The notes under the pieces were generated by a model. That model did no database searches and was not told where the DNA came from. It saw only the letters and a list, made by a program, of their open reading frames with translations. 64,000 bases of DNA from Pleionea litopenaei (GTDB taxonomy: Bacteria; Pseudomonadota; Gammaproteobacteria; Enterobacterales; Kangiellaceae): the NCBI RefSeq assembly GCF_031198435.1, contig NZ_CP133548.1, positions 930,001 to 994,000 on the forward strand, written 5' to 3'. A program made the translations under genes and the position numbers. Shown one piece after another: positions 41,090 to 50,428 of the stretch. Position 1 is the stretch's first letter. Every line of letters begins with the position of its first letter.

Positions 41090-41665
41090 CTAAGACTCTC
41101 GTAGCCGACGCATATCATCTGGCTCATCGACGCTAAACGCCGCTTGTGGACAAGGTATTGAAGTGACTTCGGTTAAGTGAGACTCCACCAATTGAATAGC
41201 GGTTTCATCATCTTTTAAGGTGGTTAGCTCATAGAAGAACCGATGTGGGAAAATAGCGGGTAAGCAGTAATTATTCCCTGACTCTGTCACGACAATTTTG
41301 TCTGGATTTTGATTGGACTGCTCTACCAGAGCCTGATAGTGAAAAATGGGAATTAAAGGTTGGTCGCAATACATTAACAACACACGATTACTATTAAACT
41401 CGTGTTTCACGGCTAAACCAATGGAATTAGCGATGCCCACTTCCCAGTTCGGATTATGCAGTACATCAACTTTAAACTTATGAGCCTCAGCCTCAACACT
41501 GTGTCGATTAGCACCGCTGAGCAAAGTGACCGTACTTGATAGCTGCAGAGCTCGCCGGCACGACTGGGCAATCAAGGTCTCATCGCGATAGCGTATCATC
41601 TGCTTGGATACTCCGAGACGCTTAGAGGCTCCACCAGCTAGAATCACTACGGACAGCTCGATCAT
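41090..41665 (-). CDS. MobA-like nucleotidyltransferase
   Basis: 191 residues of the molybdenum-cofactor nucleotidyltransferase (MobA/MocA) fold: VILAGGASKRLGVSKQMI at the start (nucleotide and Mg loop) and LLMYCDQPLIP (metal-binding Asp). Closer to MocA/YgfJ-type CTP transferases than to MobA by eye, but that is uncertain. No molybdoenzyme or cofactor gene lies nearby. Confidence 0.78.
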   Translation of the reverse strand: MIELSVVILAGGASKRLGVSKQMIRYRDETLIAQSCRRALQLSSTVTLLSGANRHSVEAEAHKFKVDVLHNPNWEVGIANSIGLAVKHEFNSNRVLLMYCDQPLIPIFHYQALVEQSNQNPDKIVVTESGNNYCLPAIFPHRFFYELTTLKDDETAIQLVESHLTEVTSIPCPQAAFSVDEPDDMRRLRES

Positions 41666-41754
41666 AAAGCTCCATCTTATAAACAGACGTTGTTACTAAA
41701 CTATAGCACAATCCTTTTGCTTATATTAAAGCACTATAGCGCGATATTTTAACG

Positions 41755-41778
41755 GTCGCCGAGCCTTGGCTCGGCGAC
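41755..41778 (-). terminator. Hairpin after gcdH
   Basis: Perfect inverted repeat GTCGCCGAGCC / GGCTCGGCGAC with a tiny loop, 10 bases after the gcdH stop; the following T run is weak (CGTTAAAATA). Confidence 0.6.
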
Positions 41779-41788
41779 GCAGTTTGAC

Positions 41789-42967
41789 TTATTTAAAGGC
41801 TTGAAGTCCCGTTTGAGCACGACCAAGAATTAGTGCATGTACATCATGGGTTCCTTCGTAGGTATTGACCGCTTCTAAGTTCATCATATGACGCACCACA
41901 TGGTATTCGTCATTAATACCATTACCGCCGTGCATATCACGCGCCATCCGCGCGATATCAAGCGCTTTGCCACAGGCATTGCGCTTAACCAAAGAAATCA
42001 TTTCAGGCACAAAGCGCTTTTCATCGATTAATCGCCCTACTCGCAACGACGCCTGTAAACCAAGGCTAATTTCTGTTTGCATGTCTGCCAGTTTCTTTTG
42101 AATCAGCTGATTGGCAGCAAGGGGTTTGTCGAACTGCTTGCGATCGAGCGTGTATTGACGTGCCGCGTGCCAGCATGCTTCGGCCGCGCCCATTGCTCCC
42201 CAAGAGATTCCATAACGCGCCATGTTTAAGCAGCTAAATGGTCCTTTTAAACCAGTTACTTCAGGAAACATGTTTTCCTCAGGAACAAAAACATTGTCCA
42301 TGACGATTTCACCGGTGATCGACGCACGAAGAGAAAACTTACCTTCGATTTTCGGTGCAGTTAAGCCCTCCATGCCTTTCTCGAGAACAAATCCACGAAT
42401 CTTACCGTCATCCGTTTTCGCCCAAACAACAAACACATCAGCTACCGGAGAATTAGTTATCCACATTTTACTGCCAGTTAACTGGTAGCCACCATCAACA
42501 CTTCGCGCGCGCGTTTTCATGCTCGCTGGATCTGAGCCTGCGTCAGGTTCTGTTAACCCAAAGCAACCGATATACTCGCCCGTCGCTAACTTAGGCAGGT
42601 ATTTTTCGCGTTGCGCTTCGGTGCCAAATTTATGAATTGGGTACATCACTAGTGACGACTGTACACTACAAGCTGACCGATAACCCGAATCAACCCGCTC
42701 TACCTCACGAGCAATAAGTCCGTAGGCGACATAGCTGGTGCCAGCACAGCCATATCCATCGATAGTCGAGCCGAGCAGTCCCAGCTCACCTAGTTCTCGC
42801 ATAATCTCGACGTCAAAATGCTCATGACGATTTGCTTCTAAAACTCGTGGCAACAATTTCTCTTGTGCATATTGATGAGCCGAGTCTCGAATCATCCGTT
42901 CTTCTTCAGTTAATTGATCATCGAGTAACAACAGATCATCCCAATTCGATAACACTCCAGCTGACAT
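41789..42967 (-). CDS. gcdH: Glutaryl-CoA dehydrogenase
   Basis: FAD acyl-CoA dehydrogenase that oxidises and decarboxylates glutaryl-CoA to crotonyl-CoA in lysine/tryptophan breakdown. 392 residues: [56 protein letters not shown] and the catalytic Glu in [20 protein letters not shown]. These, and [12 protein letters not shown], are those of GcdH. No CoA-transferase or LysR gene is adjacent. Confidence 0.93.
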   Translation of the reverse strand: MSAGVLSNWDDLLLLDDQLTEEERMIRDSAHQYAQEKLLPRVLEANRHEHFDVEIMRELGELGLLGSTIDGYGCAGTSYVAYGLIAREVERVDSGYRSACSVQSSLVMYPIHKFGTEAQREKYLPKLATGEYIGCFGLTEPDAGSDPASMKTRARSVDGGYQLTGSKMWITNSPVADVFVVWAKTDDGKIRGFVLEKGMEGLTAPKIEGKFSLRASITGEIVMDNVFVPEENMFPEVTGLKGPFSCLNMARYGISWGAMGAAEACWHAARQYTLDRKQFDKPLAANQLIQKKLADMQTEISLGLQASLRVGRLIDEKRFVPEMISLVKRNACGKALDIARMARDMHGGNGINDEYHVVRHMMNLEAVNTYEGTHDVHALILGRAQTGLQAFK

Positions 42968-43045
42968 AGCTAACTTCCCAATGGTTAAAAATTGTGTTCA
43001 ATTATATGTCTTAAGCCGCGATACGCACACTCAGACCAGTTCTCT

Positions 43046-43092
43046 TGCCTTGTACTAGGCAGGCATTATAAATAATCCCTCTTTAATGTCGA
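43046..43092 (-). promoter_or_regulatory. gcdH promoter with inverted repeat at the start site
   Basis: TCGACA (43087-43092), 16-bp spacer, TATAAT (43065-43070) on the minus strand. An inverted repeat TGCCT-N6-AGGCA (43046-43061) covers the predicted start, a possible repressor site. A second TATAAT closer to the gene (43001-43006) lacks a good -35. Confidence 0.5.
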
Positions 43093-43337
43093 TGCTCGGC
43101 TAATTATCCTTGACCGGATATTCGGCTTTAGCATTTTTTAGGCTTGCATTACCTAAACAATTTAACGAACAATAACTCTGTAATTTATTTTATACAACTC
43201 TCTATACAAGGATCTAACAAAGCCCTTGAATACACGGATAAAAGCCACAACCTCAAGCATACATTGAATGGGGAAGCAGCAACATTAACCAACCTTTTTG
43301 CCATTAAAACGCCCCGTTTAATTGAGCGCAGAGCCCC
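43093..43337. other. Intergenic, nothing recognised
   Basis: About 245 AT-rich bases between the gcdH promoter and the 3' end of the SGNH hydrolase gene. A 79-codon plus-strand frame here runs into the antisense of that gene and has no ribosome-binding site. Confidence 0.5.
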
Positions 43338-43997
43338 TCAATTTATTCGGCGAATCGAACGTAATATTTGCAGTGCAATATAAGCATGTCCCTGAGCGCT
43401 TGGGTGAACACCATCAGCGTCGAGCCAAGAGCCTGGATCTCGGTGAAACGTGGGCGGACAGGTGTTTACCCAATAACCTCGATTTTGCTCAACTAGGGTC
43501 TTGAGGGCGTCATTATAGCGCTCTAGATCAGCTCGATGTCGGACCATACCATAAATATCTGGCTCGCCATCTAAAGCCGATGCTGTCGGCCATATAGATA
43601 ATCCCAAGACTTCAGCGCCTTGCGCTTGAAAAAAAGTAAGCACTTGTTGATATTTGCGAATAAAAATCGGAAGCGGTACTCGATTTTTCTGCTTATGCCA
43701 CTCAACGTCATTGCTTCCATACTGGAGACATACAAGGCGCCTCGAATTAGACACTGCTCGACTCTTAAACTCACTTTCAAATCGTCGCAATAAACCGTCA
43801 ACCGTTTCTCCCCCTATACCTAATGGATAAGCTCGCCAATGATTTTTCATAGCAACATCTTGTCTTTGCAGATGATTCCGTTTCATCAGCGCAGCAGATA
43901 CCCGAGCAGTCCAACCTCCGCGACGATAATCATTCTCTCCCGCAGTAAAGCTGTCGCCCCAAAAGAACACTTGGGTTAATTGTCGGTGCAAATTCAA
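43338..43997 (-). CDS. SGNH/GDSL hydrolase family protein
   Basis: 219 residues with the four SGNH blocks: FFWGDSFTAGEND (nucleophile Ser), GIGGETVDGLL (Gly), QYGSNDVEW (Asn) and DADGVHPSAQGH (Asp and His). Probable esterase or lipase; no signal peptide is evident, so probably cytoplasmic. Substrate unknown. Confidence 0.87.
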   Translation of the reverse strand: MNLHRQLTQVFFWGDSFTAGENDYRRGGWTARVSAALMKRNHLQRQDVAMKNHWRAYPLGIGGETVDGLLRRFESEFKSRAVSNSRRLVCLQYGSNDVEWHKQKNRVPLPIFIRKYQQVLTFFQAQGAEVLGLSIWPTASALDGEPDIYGMVRHRADLERYNDALKTLVEQNRGYWVNTCPPTFHRDPGSWLDADGVHPSAQGHAYIALQILRSIRRIN

Positions 43998-44181
43998 TTT
44001 ACCTCTTGATTAAGAAGTGTTAACGTTTCTCATTATCAGCATTACTTTAATGAAGTAACTTAAGTGGTACCAATTACAATCGTTCAAAAGGCTCGGATTT
44101 ATCACCAATCGCCTTTAACTGCAGACGCTACTTTAGCGCCTGATATCCATTATAAAAGCATTTACACACTCGAGGACAATC

Positions 44182-44814
44182 ATGCATAAATCGACTCTGC
44201 TCTCAAAAAAACTTAATCCAACGATTAGAAGCCTACTAAGCTCAGTAACCTTAGCCGTGACCTTTTTGGCTTCTGGCGCAGTTGCGGCTGCTGACTGGAC
44301 CCTTGACTCTAGCAGCTCTGCCATTAACTTTATTTCAATAAAAAATGCAAACATCGCAGAAAACCATCAGTTCAAAGAAATTTCAGGCAAAGTTGCTGGC
44401 AGTAAGTCCGTCTTCATCAACATTAACTTAAACTCAGTCGATACAGCGATCGAAATTCGAAATCAACGCATGAAAGAACACCTTTTTGAAACAGATCACT
44501 TCCCAAGTGCAACCATCAGCGCTGAACTGGATCCTTCGTTACTAACCAATCTCAAGGCCGGCTCATCGACCATCACCAGTGCGCCATTTAAATTAACGTT
44601 ACATGGTCAAAGCCAAGAGCTTACTGCACCGATAAAAATCATCAAAACCAGTGACTCAGAAATTCATGTTACTTCGATGAAACCTATTTTTGTTCAAGCC
44701 AATGACTTCAATTTAATTGCAGGTATTTTAAAGTTACAACAGTTGGCAAAATTACAGTCCATCGATGCGGTTGTACCGGTTACATTTAACCTAGTATTCA
44801 ACCAAACATCATAG
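44182..44814 (+). CDS. YceI family periplasmic protein
   Basis: 210 residues: signal peptide about 1-36 (LLSSVTLAVTFLASGAVAAAD), then a YceI lipocalin-like barrel with WTLDSSSSAINFISIKN, NSVDTAIEIRNQRMKEHLFETDHFPSATI and a C-terminal NDFNLIAGI. YceI proteins bind isoprenoid-type lipids. The characteristic FETDxFPxA segment is complete. Single gene with a terminator. Confidence 0.9.
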   Translation: MHKSTLLSKKLNPTIRSLLSSVTLAVTFLASGAVAAADWTLDSSSSAINFISIKNANIAENHQFKEISGKVAGSKSVFININLNSVDTAIEIRNQRMKEHLFETDHFPSATISAELDPSLLTNLKAGSSTITSAPFKLTLHGQSQELTAPIKIIKTSDSEIHVTSMKPIFVQANDFNLIAGILKLQQLAKLQSIDAVVPVTFNLVFNQTS

Positions 44815-44831
44815 ATTGGACATGACCTAGT

Positions 44832-44866
44832 GGGCTGATCGAAGGTATTTTGATCAGTCCTTTTTA
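44832..44866 (+). terminator. Terminator after the yceI-like gene
   Basis: GGGCTGATC, 11-base loop, GATCAGTCC (one G-T pair) then TTTTTA, 17 bases after the stop. Confidence 0.75.
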
Positions 44867-44944
44867 GTTAGCCTGTATAAATATCAATTAGCCTGCTGAA
44901 ATTGCCTCTAACATGTCCATCATTAAACAAGAATATATTTGAAC

Positions 44945-45646
44945 ATGAACGTCAAACCCATTGCTTACATTCATTCGCCCTACGGTGAAAAGTTTGCGGT
45001 ACCAAGGCAACCAAACCTAGTACAACAACTGACTTCAACCGTACGTTTAATTGGTGAGGCTAATTGTTCAGACGCGGTTCGAGGTTTAACCGATTTTTCA
45101 CACCTTTGGCTTATATTCCAATTTCACCTAATTCCTCTTGGCAAATGGCATCCTCTCGTTCGCCCTCCTCGAATGGGCGGCAATCAAAAAGTTGGCGTAT
45201 TTGCCAGCCGCAGTAGTTTTAGACCTAACAATATAGGCTTGAGTGTAGTCGAGCTTCTAGACATAACGTTTGAACAGAACCAAGTGACTTTAGTCATTCA
45301 GGGAGGTGATTTTGTCGATGGTACGCCAGTCATCGATATCAAGCCTTATATTCCCTATTCGGACTGTATCCCCCATGCGACAGAAGCCTATGCCTCTCGA
45401 CCCATAGTTGCAGCAAAACCAATAACGTTTGATCCTGCGTGCGACTCTCAACTGAACAAGATTACAACACTGATTCCTGAATTTAAGAGCGTAGTCTCTC
45501 AGGTTCTACAACAAGATCCTCGACCAGGATATCGCAGAGGAAGTGTTGAAGAGAAAACCTACGGCGTCACTTTATACAACTATAATATTCGCTTCAGGTT
45601 TGAGCAGGAATGCATAAAAGTAACGGCCATCGCTCCGGCTGATTAG
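44945..45646 (+). CDS. trmO: tRNA (t6A37) N6-methyltransferase TrmO
   Basis: Methylates t6A37 of tRNA-Thr using S-adenosylmethionine. 233 residues of the TsaA/VirR beta-barrel family: PIAYIHSPYGEKFAVPRQP, LTDFSHLWLIFQFH, FASRSSFRPNNIGLSVVEL and DIKPYIPYSD, with the C-terminal subdomain ending DPRPGYRR. The ATG at 44945 is preferred; a TTG two codons earlier is in frame and no strong ribosome-binding site distinguishes them. Confidence 0.92.
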   Translation: MNVKPIAYIHSPYGEKFAVPRQPNLVQQLTSTVRLIGEANCSDAVRGLTDFSHLWLIFQFHLIPLGKWHPLVRPPRMGGNQKVGVFASRSSFRPNNIGLSVVELLDITFEQNQVTLVIQGGDFVDGTPVIDIKPYIPYSDCIPHATEAYASRPIVAAKPITFDPACDSQLNKITTLIPEFKSVVSQVLQQDPRPGYRRGSVEEKTYGVTLYNYNIRFRFEQECIKVTAIAPAD

Positions 45647-45672
45647 CCTTGCGTATGGCCGTCATTGATTAA

Positions 45673-46320
45673 CTAAAACTGAGTACTAACGCCTAGCATT
45701 ACAACGAAAGGATCAATTTCAACATCTACTGAAGTAGCGTAAGCGCCATCCAAGTAGACGTCTGCCGTGGTGTCGATATCCATGTAATAAAGATTGCCGT
45801 TAAACGACCAGCTTTCATTCATGGGAATATCAAAACCGACTTTAAGAGAATAACCAAAAGAATCATCAAGCTCTAAGTCTGCAGAGTTAACATTCAGCGC
45901 TTGAACCAATGCGTCATCCGCATCATCTTCTAAAAATGTGGTGTAATTAATTCCGAAGCCTAAATGCCATGTTTTCTCAGCATTTAAATAATAAAGAGCG
46001 CTAAAAGTTGGTGGTAAATGCTTAACTTTACCAACTGCAAGGCCATTAATAGCGCCCGTGCCGGTGATATCATGACTGAAAGGTGAGGCAGCTAGAACTT
46101 CAAAACTCCAGCGATCGTTCATTGGTATATCTAAACTGATACCAAGGCCCCATGCATCATCAACAGCCACACCATCGTTTCCTAGTACAGCACCGCTGGA
46201 GTCATTGGGAGATACGTTTGCCGCACCGACTCTAAGTGTCCAATTTGAAGCATTTGAATCAGCCCATGTTGGGGCAGCAAGTAACGCACCGATAACTAAG
46301 GAAACCAAAGAAAGTTTCAT
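45673..46320 (-). CDS. ompW: OmpW family outer-membrane protein
   Basis: 215 residues: signal peptide MKLSLVSLVIGALLAAPTWA, then an eight-stranded barrel typical of OmpW (WTLRVGAANVSPND, AWGLGISLDIPMNDRWSFEV, KHLPPTFSALYYL, ending in aromatic STQF). The start at 46320 has TGGAGAA 7 bases upstream; an in-frame ATG five codons earlier overlaps that site. An FNR-type box lies about 65 bp upstream. Confidence 0.9.
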   Translation of the reverse strand: MKLSLVSLVIGALLAAPTWADSNASNWTLRVGAANVSPNDSSGAVLGNDGVAVDDAWGLGISLDIPMNDRWSFEVLAASPFSHDITGTGAINGLAVGKVKHLPPTFSALYYLNAEKTWHLGFGINYTTFLEDDADDALVQALNVNSADLELDDSFGYSLKVGFDIPMNESWSFNGNLYYMDIDTTADVYLDGAYATSVDVEIDPFVVMLGVSTQF

Positions 46321-46379
46321 GATTTTATTCTCCATTTGTTTTGTTCGCCGATACTTTACGACTTAAGAGAAATCAAACC

Positions 46380-46393
46380 ATGATCTGGATCAT
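46380..46393. promoter_or_regulatory. FNR/Anr-type box upstream of ompW
   Basis: ATGATCTGGATCAT: the TGAT-N4-ATCA core of an FNR/Anr site. A TAAAGT hexamer at 46353-46358 places the box near -41, the class II activation position. FNR control of ompW is established in E. coli; here it is inferred. Confidence 0.55.
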
Positions 46394-46496
46394 TATTTTT
46401 AGGTCACAATTTTTTTATCCGCAATAAAACCTGACCGAGATCATTTTTTTTATTACTTTATTGCAAATATGCAATGAGCATTCATGAAGGAAAATA

Positions 46497-46522
46497 AAAA
46501 AAAGCGGCCAAGGCCGCTTTTT
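46497..46522 (-). terminator. Terminator after prpC
   Basis: AAAAAGCGGCC, loop TT, GGCCGCTTTTTTT on the minus strand, 11 bases beyond the prpC stop. Confidence 0.88.
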
Positions 46523-46532
46523 ATTTGCGCTG

Positions 46533-47678
46533 TTAACGCTTATCGATATCGACCCACTCAAGGTCTTCTGGGCCGGTATAGTTGGCACTCGGTCGAATGA
46601 TTTTGCCATCAACCCGTTGCTCCATAATATGCGCTGCCCAACCAGTAATTCGTGACATCACGAAAATCGGTGTAAACATTGCTGTTGGTATGCCCATTTG
46701 GTGATAAGAAACAGCAGAGAACCAATCTAAATTCGGGAACATTTTCTTCTCGTCCCACATAACTTTTTCTAGTCGCTCAGCAATATTGTATAAGTTCATA
46801 TCGCCCTGTTCTTTTGACAAAGACTCAGCCACGCGTTTGATGACTTCGTTTCTTGGATCTGAGACTGTATACACCGGATGACCAAAACCGATAACAATTT
46901 CTTTTCGTCCGATTCTTTCTTTAATGTCTGCTTCAGCTTCGTCAGGAGAGGTATAACGCTTTTGAATTTCTAGCGCGACTTCATTCGCCCCACCATGTTT
47001 TGGCCCACGTAGAGCCCCGATAGCTCCACAAACGGCCGAGTACATATCGGAGTTGGTACCGGCAATGACACGGCTAGTAAAAGTAGATGCATTGAACTCA
47101 TGTTCTGCGTATAGAATTAACGAGATATGCATCGCCTTTTCCCATGACTCACTTGGCTCTTCACCATGAAGAAGATGTAAAAAGTGAGCGCCAATTGAGT
47201 CGTCATCTGTCTCGACATCAATTCGTTTGCCATTGTGACTAAAGTGATACCAGTAAAGTAACATCGATCCGAATGAGGCCATTAACCGGTCTGCGATATC
47301 ACGGGCATCCGATGGATTGTGATCATCTTTTTCTGGCAATACGGTTCCAAGAACAGAGCAACCCGTACGCAAAACATCCATTGGATGAGCCGCTGCCGGA
47401 ATGCACTCTAAAGCCTCTTGAACTGCGAGCGGTAAACCACGCAATGCTTTTAACTTACGTTTGTAATTTTTTAGTTCAGCAGTTGTTGGCAATTTGCCAT
47501 GAATGAGCAAATAGGCAATTTCTTCAAACTCTGCTTTTTCTGCAAAATCAAGTATGTCATAGCCACGATAGGCTAAGTCATTGCCGGTTCTACCCACGGT
47601 ACATAATTCGGTATTGCCAGCGGCAATACCTGATAACGCCACTGATTTTTTTGCTTTCGGTAATACCTGTTCCGCCAT
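46533..47678 (-). CDS. prpC: 2-Methylcitrate synthase
   Basis: Condenses propionyl-CoA with oxaloacetate in the methylcitrate cycle. 381 residues; [36 protein letters not shown] is the PrpC N terminus rather than GltA, with catalytic His/Asp in [30 protein letters not shown] and [26 protein letters not shown] sits inside the end of prpB, 2 bases away, so the pair is co-translated. Confidence 0.95.
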   Translation of the reverse strand: MAEQVLPKAKKSVALSGIAAGNTELCTVGRTGNDLAYRGYDILDFAEKAEFEEIAYLLIHGKLPTTAELKNYKRKLKALRGLPLAVQEALECIPAAAHPMDVLRTGCSVLGTVLPEKDDHNPSDARDIADRLMASFGSMLLYWYHFSHNGKRIDVETDDDSIGAHFLHLLHGEEPSESWEKAMHISLILYAEHEFNASTFTSRVIAGTNSDMYSAVCGAIGALRGPKHGGANEVALEIQKRYTSPDEAEADIKERIGRKEIVIGFGHPVYTVSDPRNEVIKRVAESLSKEQGDMNLYNIAERLEKVMWDEKKMFPNLDWFSAVSYHQMGIPTAMFTPIFVMSRITGWAAHIMEQRVDGKIIRPSANYTGPEDLEWVDIDKR

Positions 47679-47680
47679 TA

Positions 47681-48571
47681 TTATTTCTCCTTATTTTCTG
47701 CGAACAGCGAGTCTAATTTCTGCTCGTAACTGTGATAATTTAAATAATCATAGAGTTCTTCTCGAGTCTGCATAATATCGACGACATTGCGCTGGTGGCC
47801 TTCATTTTTCAAAGCCTCATAAACCGTCAATGCCCCTTTATTCATTGCGCGATAAGCACCACAACAATAGAGCACGATATCCACACCCACTTCGCCTAAT
47901 TCAGGCGTCGAAAACAAGGGTGTTTTACCAAACTCAGTAATGTTTGCAAGAATCGGAACTTTAACCGCTTCTTTAAATGTCTTGTACTGTTCAAGCGAAT
48001 TTATTGCTTCTGGAAAAATCATATCCGCGCCCGCTTCTACACAAGCCAACGCTCGCTCAATAGCACTGTCGATTCCTTCAACTGCCAGCGCATCGGTACG
48101 AGCCATTACCACAAACTCGTCATCCGTTTTCGCATCAACGGCTGCTTTTACACGATCGATCATTTCTTGTTTCGATACGATTTCTTTTCCTGGACGATGA
48201 CCACAGCGCTTCGCCGCGACTTGGTCTTCAATGTGGCAGCCTGCGGCTCCGGCTTTAATCAGTGATTTAACCGTGCGAGCAATATTGAAGGCGCCGCCCC
48301 AACCTGTATCTGCATCAACAAGCAAAGGTAAGTCACAAACATCCGTGATTCGACGAACATCAATTAACACATCTTCGAGTGAGCTGATACCTAGGTCAGG
48401 CATACCTAACGAATTAGCAGCTACCCCACCGCCCGATAAATAGATTGCTTGATGCCCAACTCGCTTCGCCATATGGGCAGTGTACGCATTAATGGTTCCG
48501 ACGACTTGCAAAGGCTTATTGTTTGCTACGGCAGCGCGAAATTTAGCTCCTGGACTTTGTGTATTACTCAT
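47681..48571 (-). CDS. prpB: 2-Methylisocitrate lyase
   Basis: Splits 2-methylisocitrate into pyruvate and succinate. 296 residues of the isocitrate-lyase/PEP-mutase barrel: [61 protein letters not shown] (catalytic KRCGHR), RTDALAVEG. The first gene of the prpBC pair. prpD, acnD/prpF and prpR are not in the window. Confidence 0.95.
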   Translation of the reverse strand: MSNTQSPGAKFRAAVANNKPLQVVGTINAYTAHMAKRVGHQAIYLSGGGVAANSLGMPDLGISSLEDVLIDVRRITDVCDLPLLVDADTGWGGAFNIARTVKSLIKAGAAGCHIEDQVAAKRCGHRPGKEIVSKQEMIDRVKAAVDAKTDDEFVVMARTDALAVEGIDSAIERALACVEAGADMIFPEAINSLEQYKTFKEAVKVPILANITEFGKTPLFSTPELGEVGVDIVLYCCGAYRAMNKGALTVYEALKNEGHQRNVVDIMQTREELYDYLNYHSYEQKLDSLFAENKEK

Positions 48572-48667
48572 ACGTCTCTCTTTCTCGTATTAGGTGGTTT
48601 TTGAATAGCACCAGTTGATACCAATGCTCGCTCAATTTTTATTATTAGTTTTAAAAAGAAATGGCAA

Positions 48668-50185
48668 CTAACTCGTTGCCATTTCTTCTAATTTAACCTT
48701 CCAAATTGCTGGACCGGTTTTGTGCACAGATTCACCTGTTGAGTCAACCGCCACAGTAACGGGCATATCTTCGACTTCAAACTCATAGATGGCTTCCATA
48801 CCTAACTCTTCGAACGCAACGACTTTTGCTTTCTTGATGGCTTTCGATACAAGGTATGCCGCTCCGCCCACGGCCATTAAATACGTGGCTTGATGCTTTT
48901 TAATCGCTTCGATTGCCACATCACCGCGTTCAGCTTTTCCGATCATGCCAATCAGGCCTGTTTTATCGAGCATCATCTCAACGTACTTATCCATGCGAGT
49001 TGACGTTGTCGGACCCGCAGGACCAACGACCTCGTCGCGAACAGCATCAACAGGCCCCACGTAATATATAAACTTGCCATTGAAGTCGACGCCTTCAGGC
49101 AAACCTTCTCCACTTGCAAATAGATCTTGAATTTTCTTGTGTGCGGCATCACGACCAGTAAGAATTTTCCCGCTCAACAAAAGTGTTTCGCCAGGTTGCC
49201 AAGTCGCCATTTCTTCGCGTGTGACTTGATCAAGTTGAACACGTTTGACCTTATCACCCACTTCCCAAGTGACCTCTGGCCAATCACTCAGTTTAGGAGC
49301 ATCCAAAAACGCTGGACCACTACCATCTAGTGTAAAGTGAGCGTGACGAGTAGCCGCACAATTAGGGATCAAAGCGACAGGCAACGACGCCGCGTGCGTT
49401 GGGCAGTCTTTGATCTTGATATCAAGAACGGTCGTCAATCCGCCGAGTCCTTGCGCTCCAATTCCCAACTTATTCACTTCCTCGAAAAGTTTTAACCGAA
49501 GTTCTTCCACCGAGTTTTGCGGACCGCGCTGTTGTAACTCATGAATGTCTATCGCATCCATCAAAGATTCTTTCGCCATCACCATGGCTTTTTCGGCAGT
49601 GCCGCCGATTCCAAGCCCCAACATTCCTGGTGGGCACCAACCAGCCCCCATCTTAGGAACCGTTTCTAGCACCCAATCGACGATTGAATCGTTAGGGTTG
49701 AGCATAACAAACTTCGACTTGTTTTCTGAGCCACCACCCTTTGCGGCGACATCAACATGAACCTTGTCTCCAGCTACCGTATCTATATGCACAACCGCTG
49801 GCGTATTGTCTTTGGTGTTTTTGCGTGGACCCACTGGATTTTCAACAACGGAAGCTCTAAGCGGATTATCTGGATTGGCGTAAGCGCGGCGAACGCCCTC
49901 GTCGACCATTTCTTGAACAGTCATATCCGTTTCCCATTGAACGTTCATCCCTATTTTTACAAAAACCGTTACAATGCCGGTATCTTGACATACTGGTCGA
50001 TGGCCTTCTGCCGACATTCTTGAGTTGATTAGAATTTGTGCAATTGCATCTTTCGCACCCGGACTTTGCTCTTTTAAATAAGCCTCGTGCATAGCGTCAA
50101 CGAAGTCTTTTGGATGGTAATAAGAAATAAACTGCAAAGCACTTTCGACGCTGTCGATAAAGTCGGCTTTTTTGATAACCGCCAT
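48668..50185 (-). CDS. fumA: Class I (4Fe-4S) fumarate hydratase
   Basis: Hydrates fumarate to malate. 505 residues with both class I domains: CQDTGIVTVFVKIG and AAKGGGSENKSKF (about 90-190, alpha part), CAATRHAHFTLDGSG, and the C-terminal beta part YVGPVDAVRDEVVGPAGPTTSTRMDKY. Cluster Cys lie in RPVCQDTG, PNCAATRH and likely GAGWCPPG. The start MAVIKKADF is set by CCGGAGGAA just upstream; the frame is open 16 codons further. Followed after 96 bases by prpBC, which yields its TCA neighbour succinate. Confidence 0.95.
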   Translation of the reverse strand: MAVIKKADFIDSVESALQFISYYHPKDFVDAMHEAYLKEQSPGAKDAIAQILINSRMSAEGHRPVCQDTGIVTVFVKIGMNVQWETDMTVQEMVDEGVRRAYANPDNPLRASVVENPVGPRKNTKDNTPAVVHIDTVAGDKVHVDVAAKGGGSENKSKFVMLNPNDSIVDWVLETVPKMGAGWCPPGMLGLGIGGTAEKAMVMAKESLMDAIDIHELQQRGPQNSVEELRLKLFEEVNKLGIGAQGLGGLTTVLDIKIKDCPTHAASLPVALIPNCAATRHAHFTLDGSGPAFLDAPKLSDWPEVTWEVGDKVKRVQLDQVTREEMATWQPGETLLLSGKILTGRDAAHKKIQDLFASGEGLPEGVDFNGKFIYYVGPVDAVRDEVVGPAGPTTSTRMDKYVEMMLDKTGLIGMIGKAERGDVAIEAIKKHQATYLMAVGGAAYLVSKAIKKAKVVAFEELGMEAIYEFEVEDMPVTVAVDSTGESVHKTGPAIWKVKLEEMATS

Positions 50186-50428
50186 GTATTCCTCCGGAAG
50201 TTGGGAAATTGCGACTGATATTGCGCTGCACAACCATACAATAAATATATTGGCTGTTCAACGATCTAAAATTAAACTTTGGTATTATACCCTATACAAA
50301 AGATTTGGCGCAGTAGCTCGTTAAAACTGCACATTAATTCAACAGTTTGACGATAAATGACAAATCAGCTGGTCATAAGCAACAAAAAACTTAAGAAAAA
50401 GCACTGCCCGGTTTAACTGAGAGACTAA

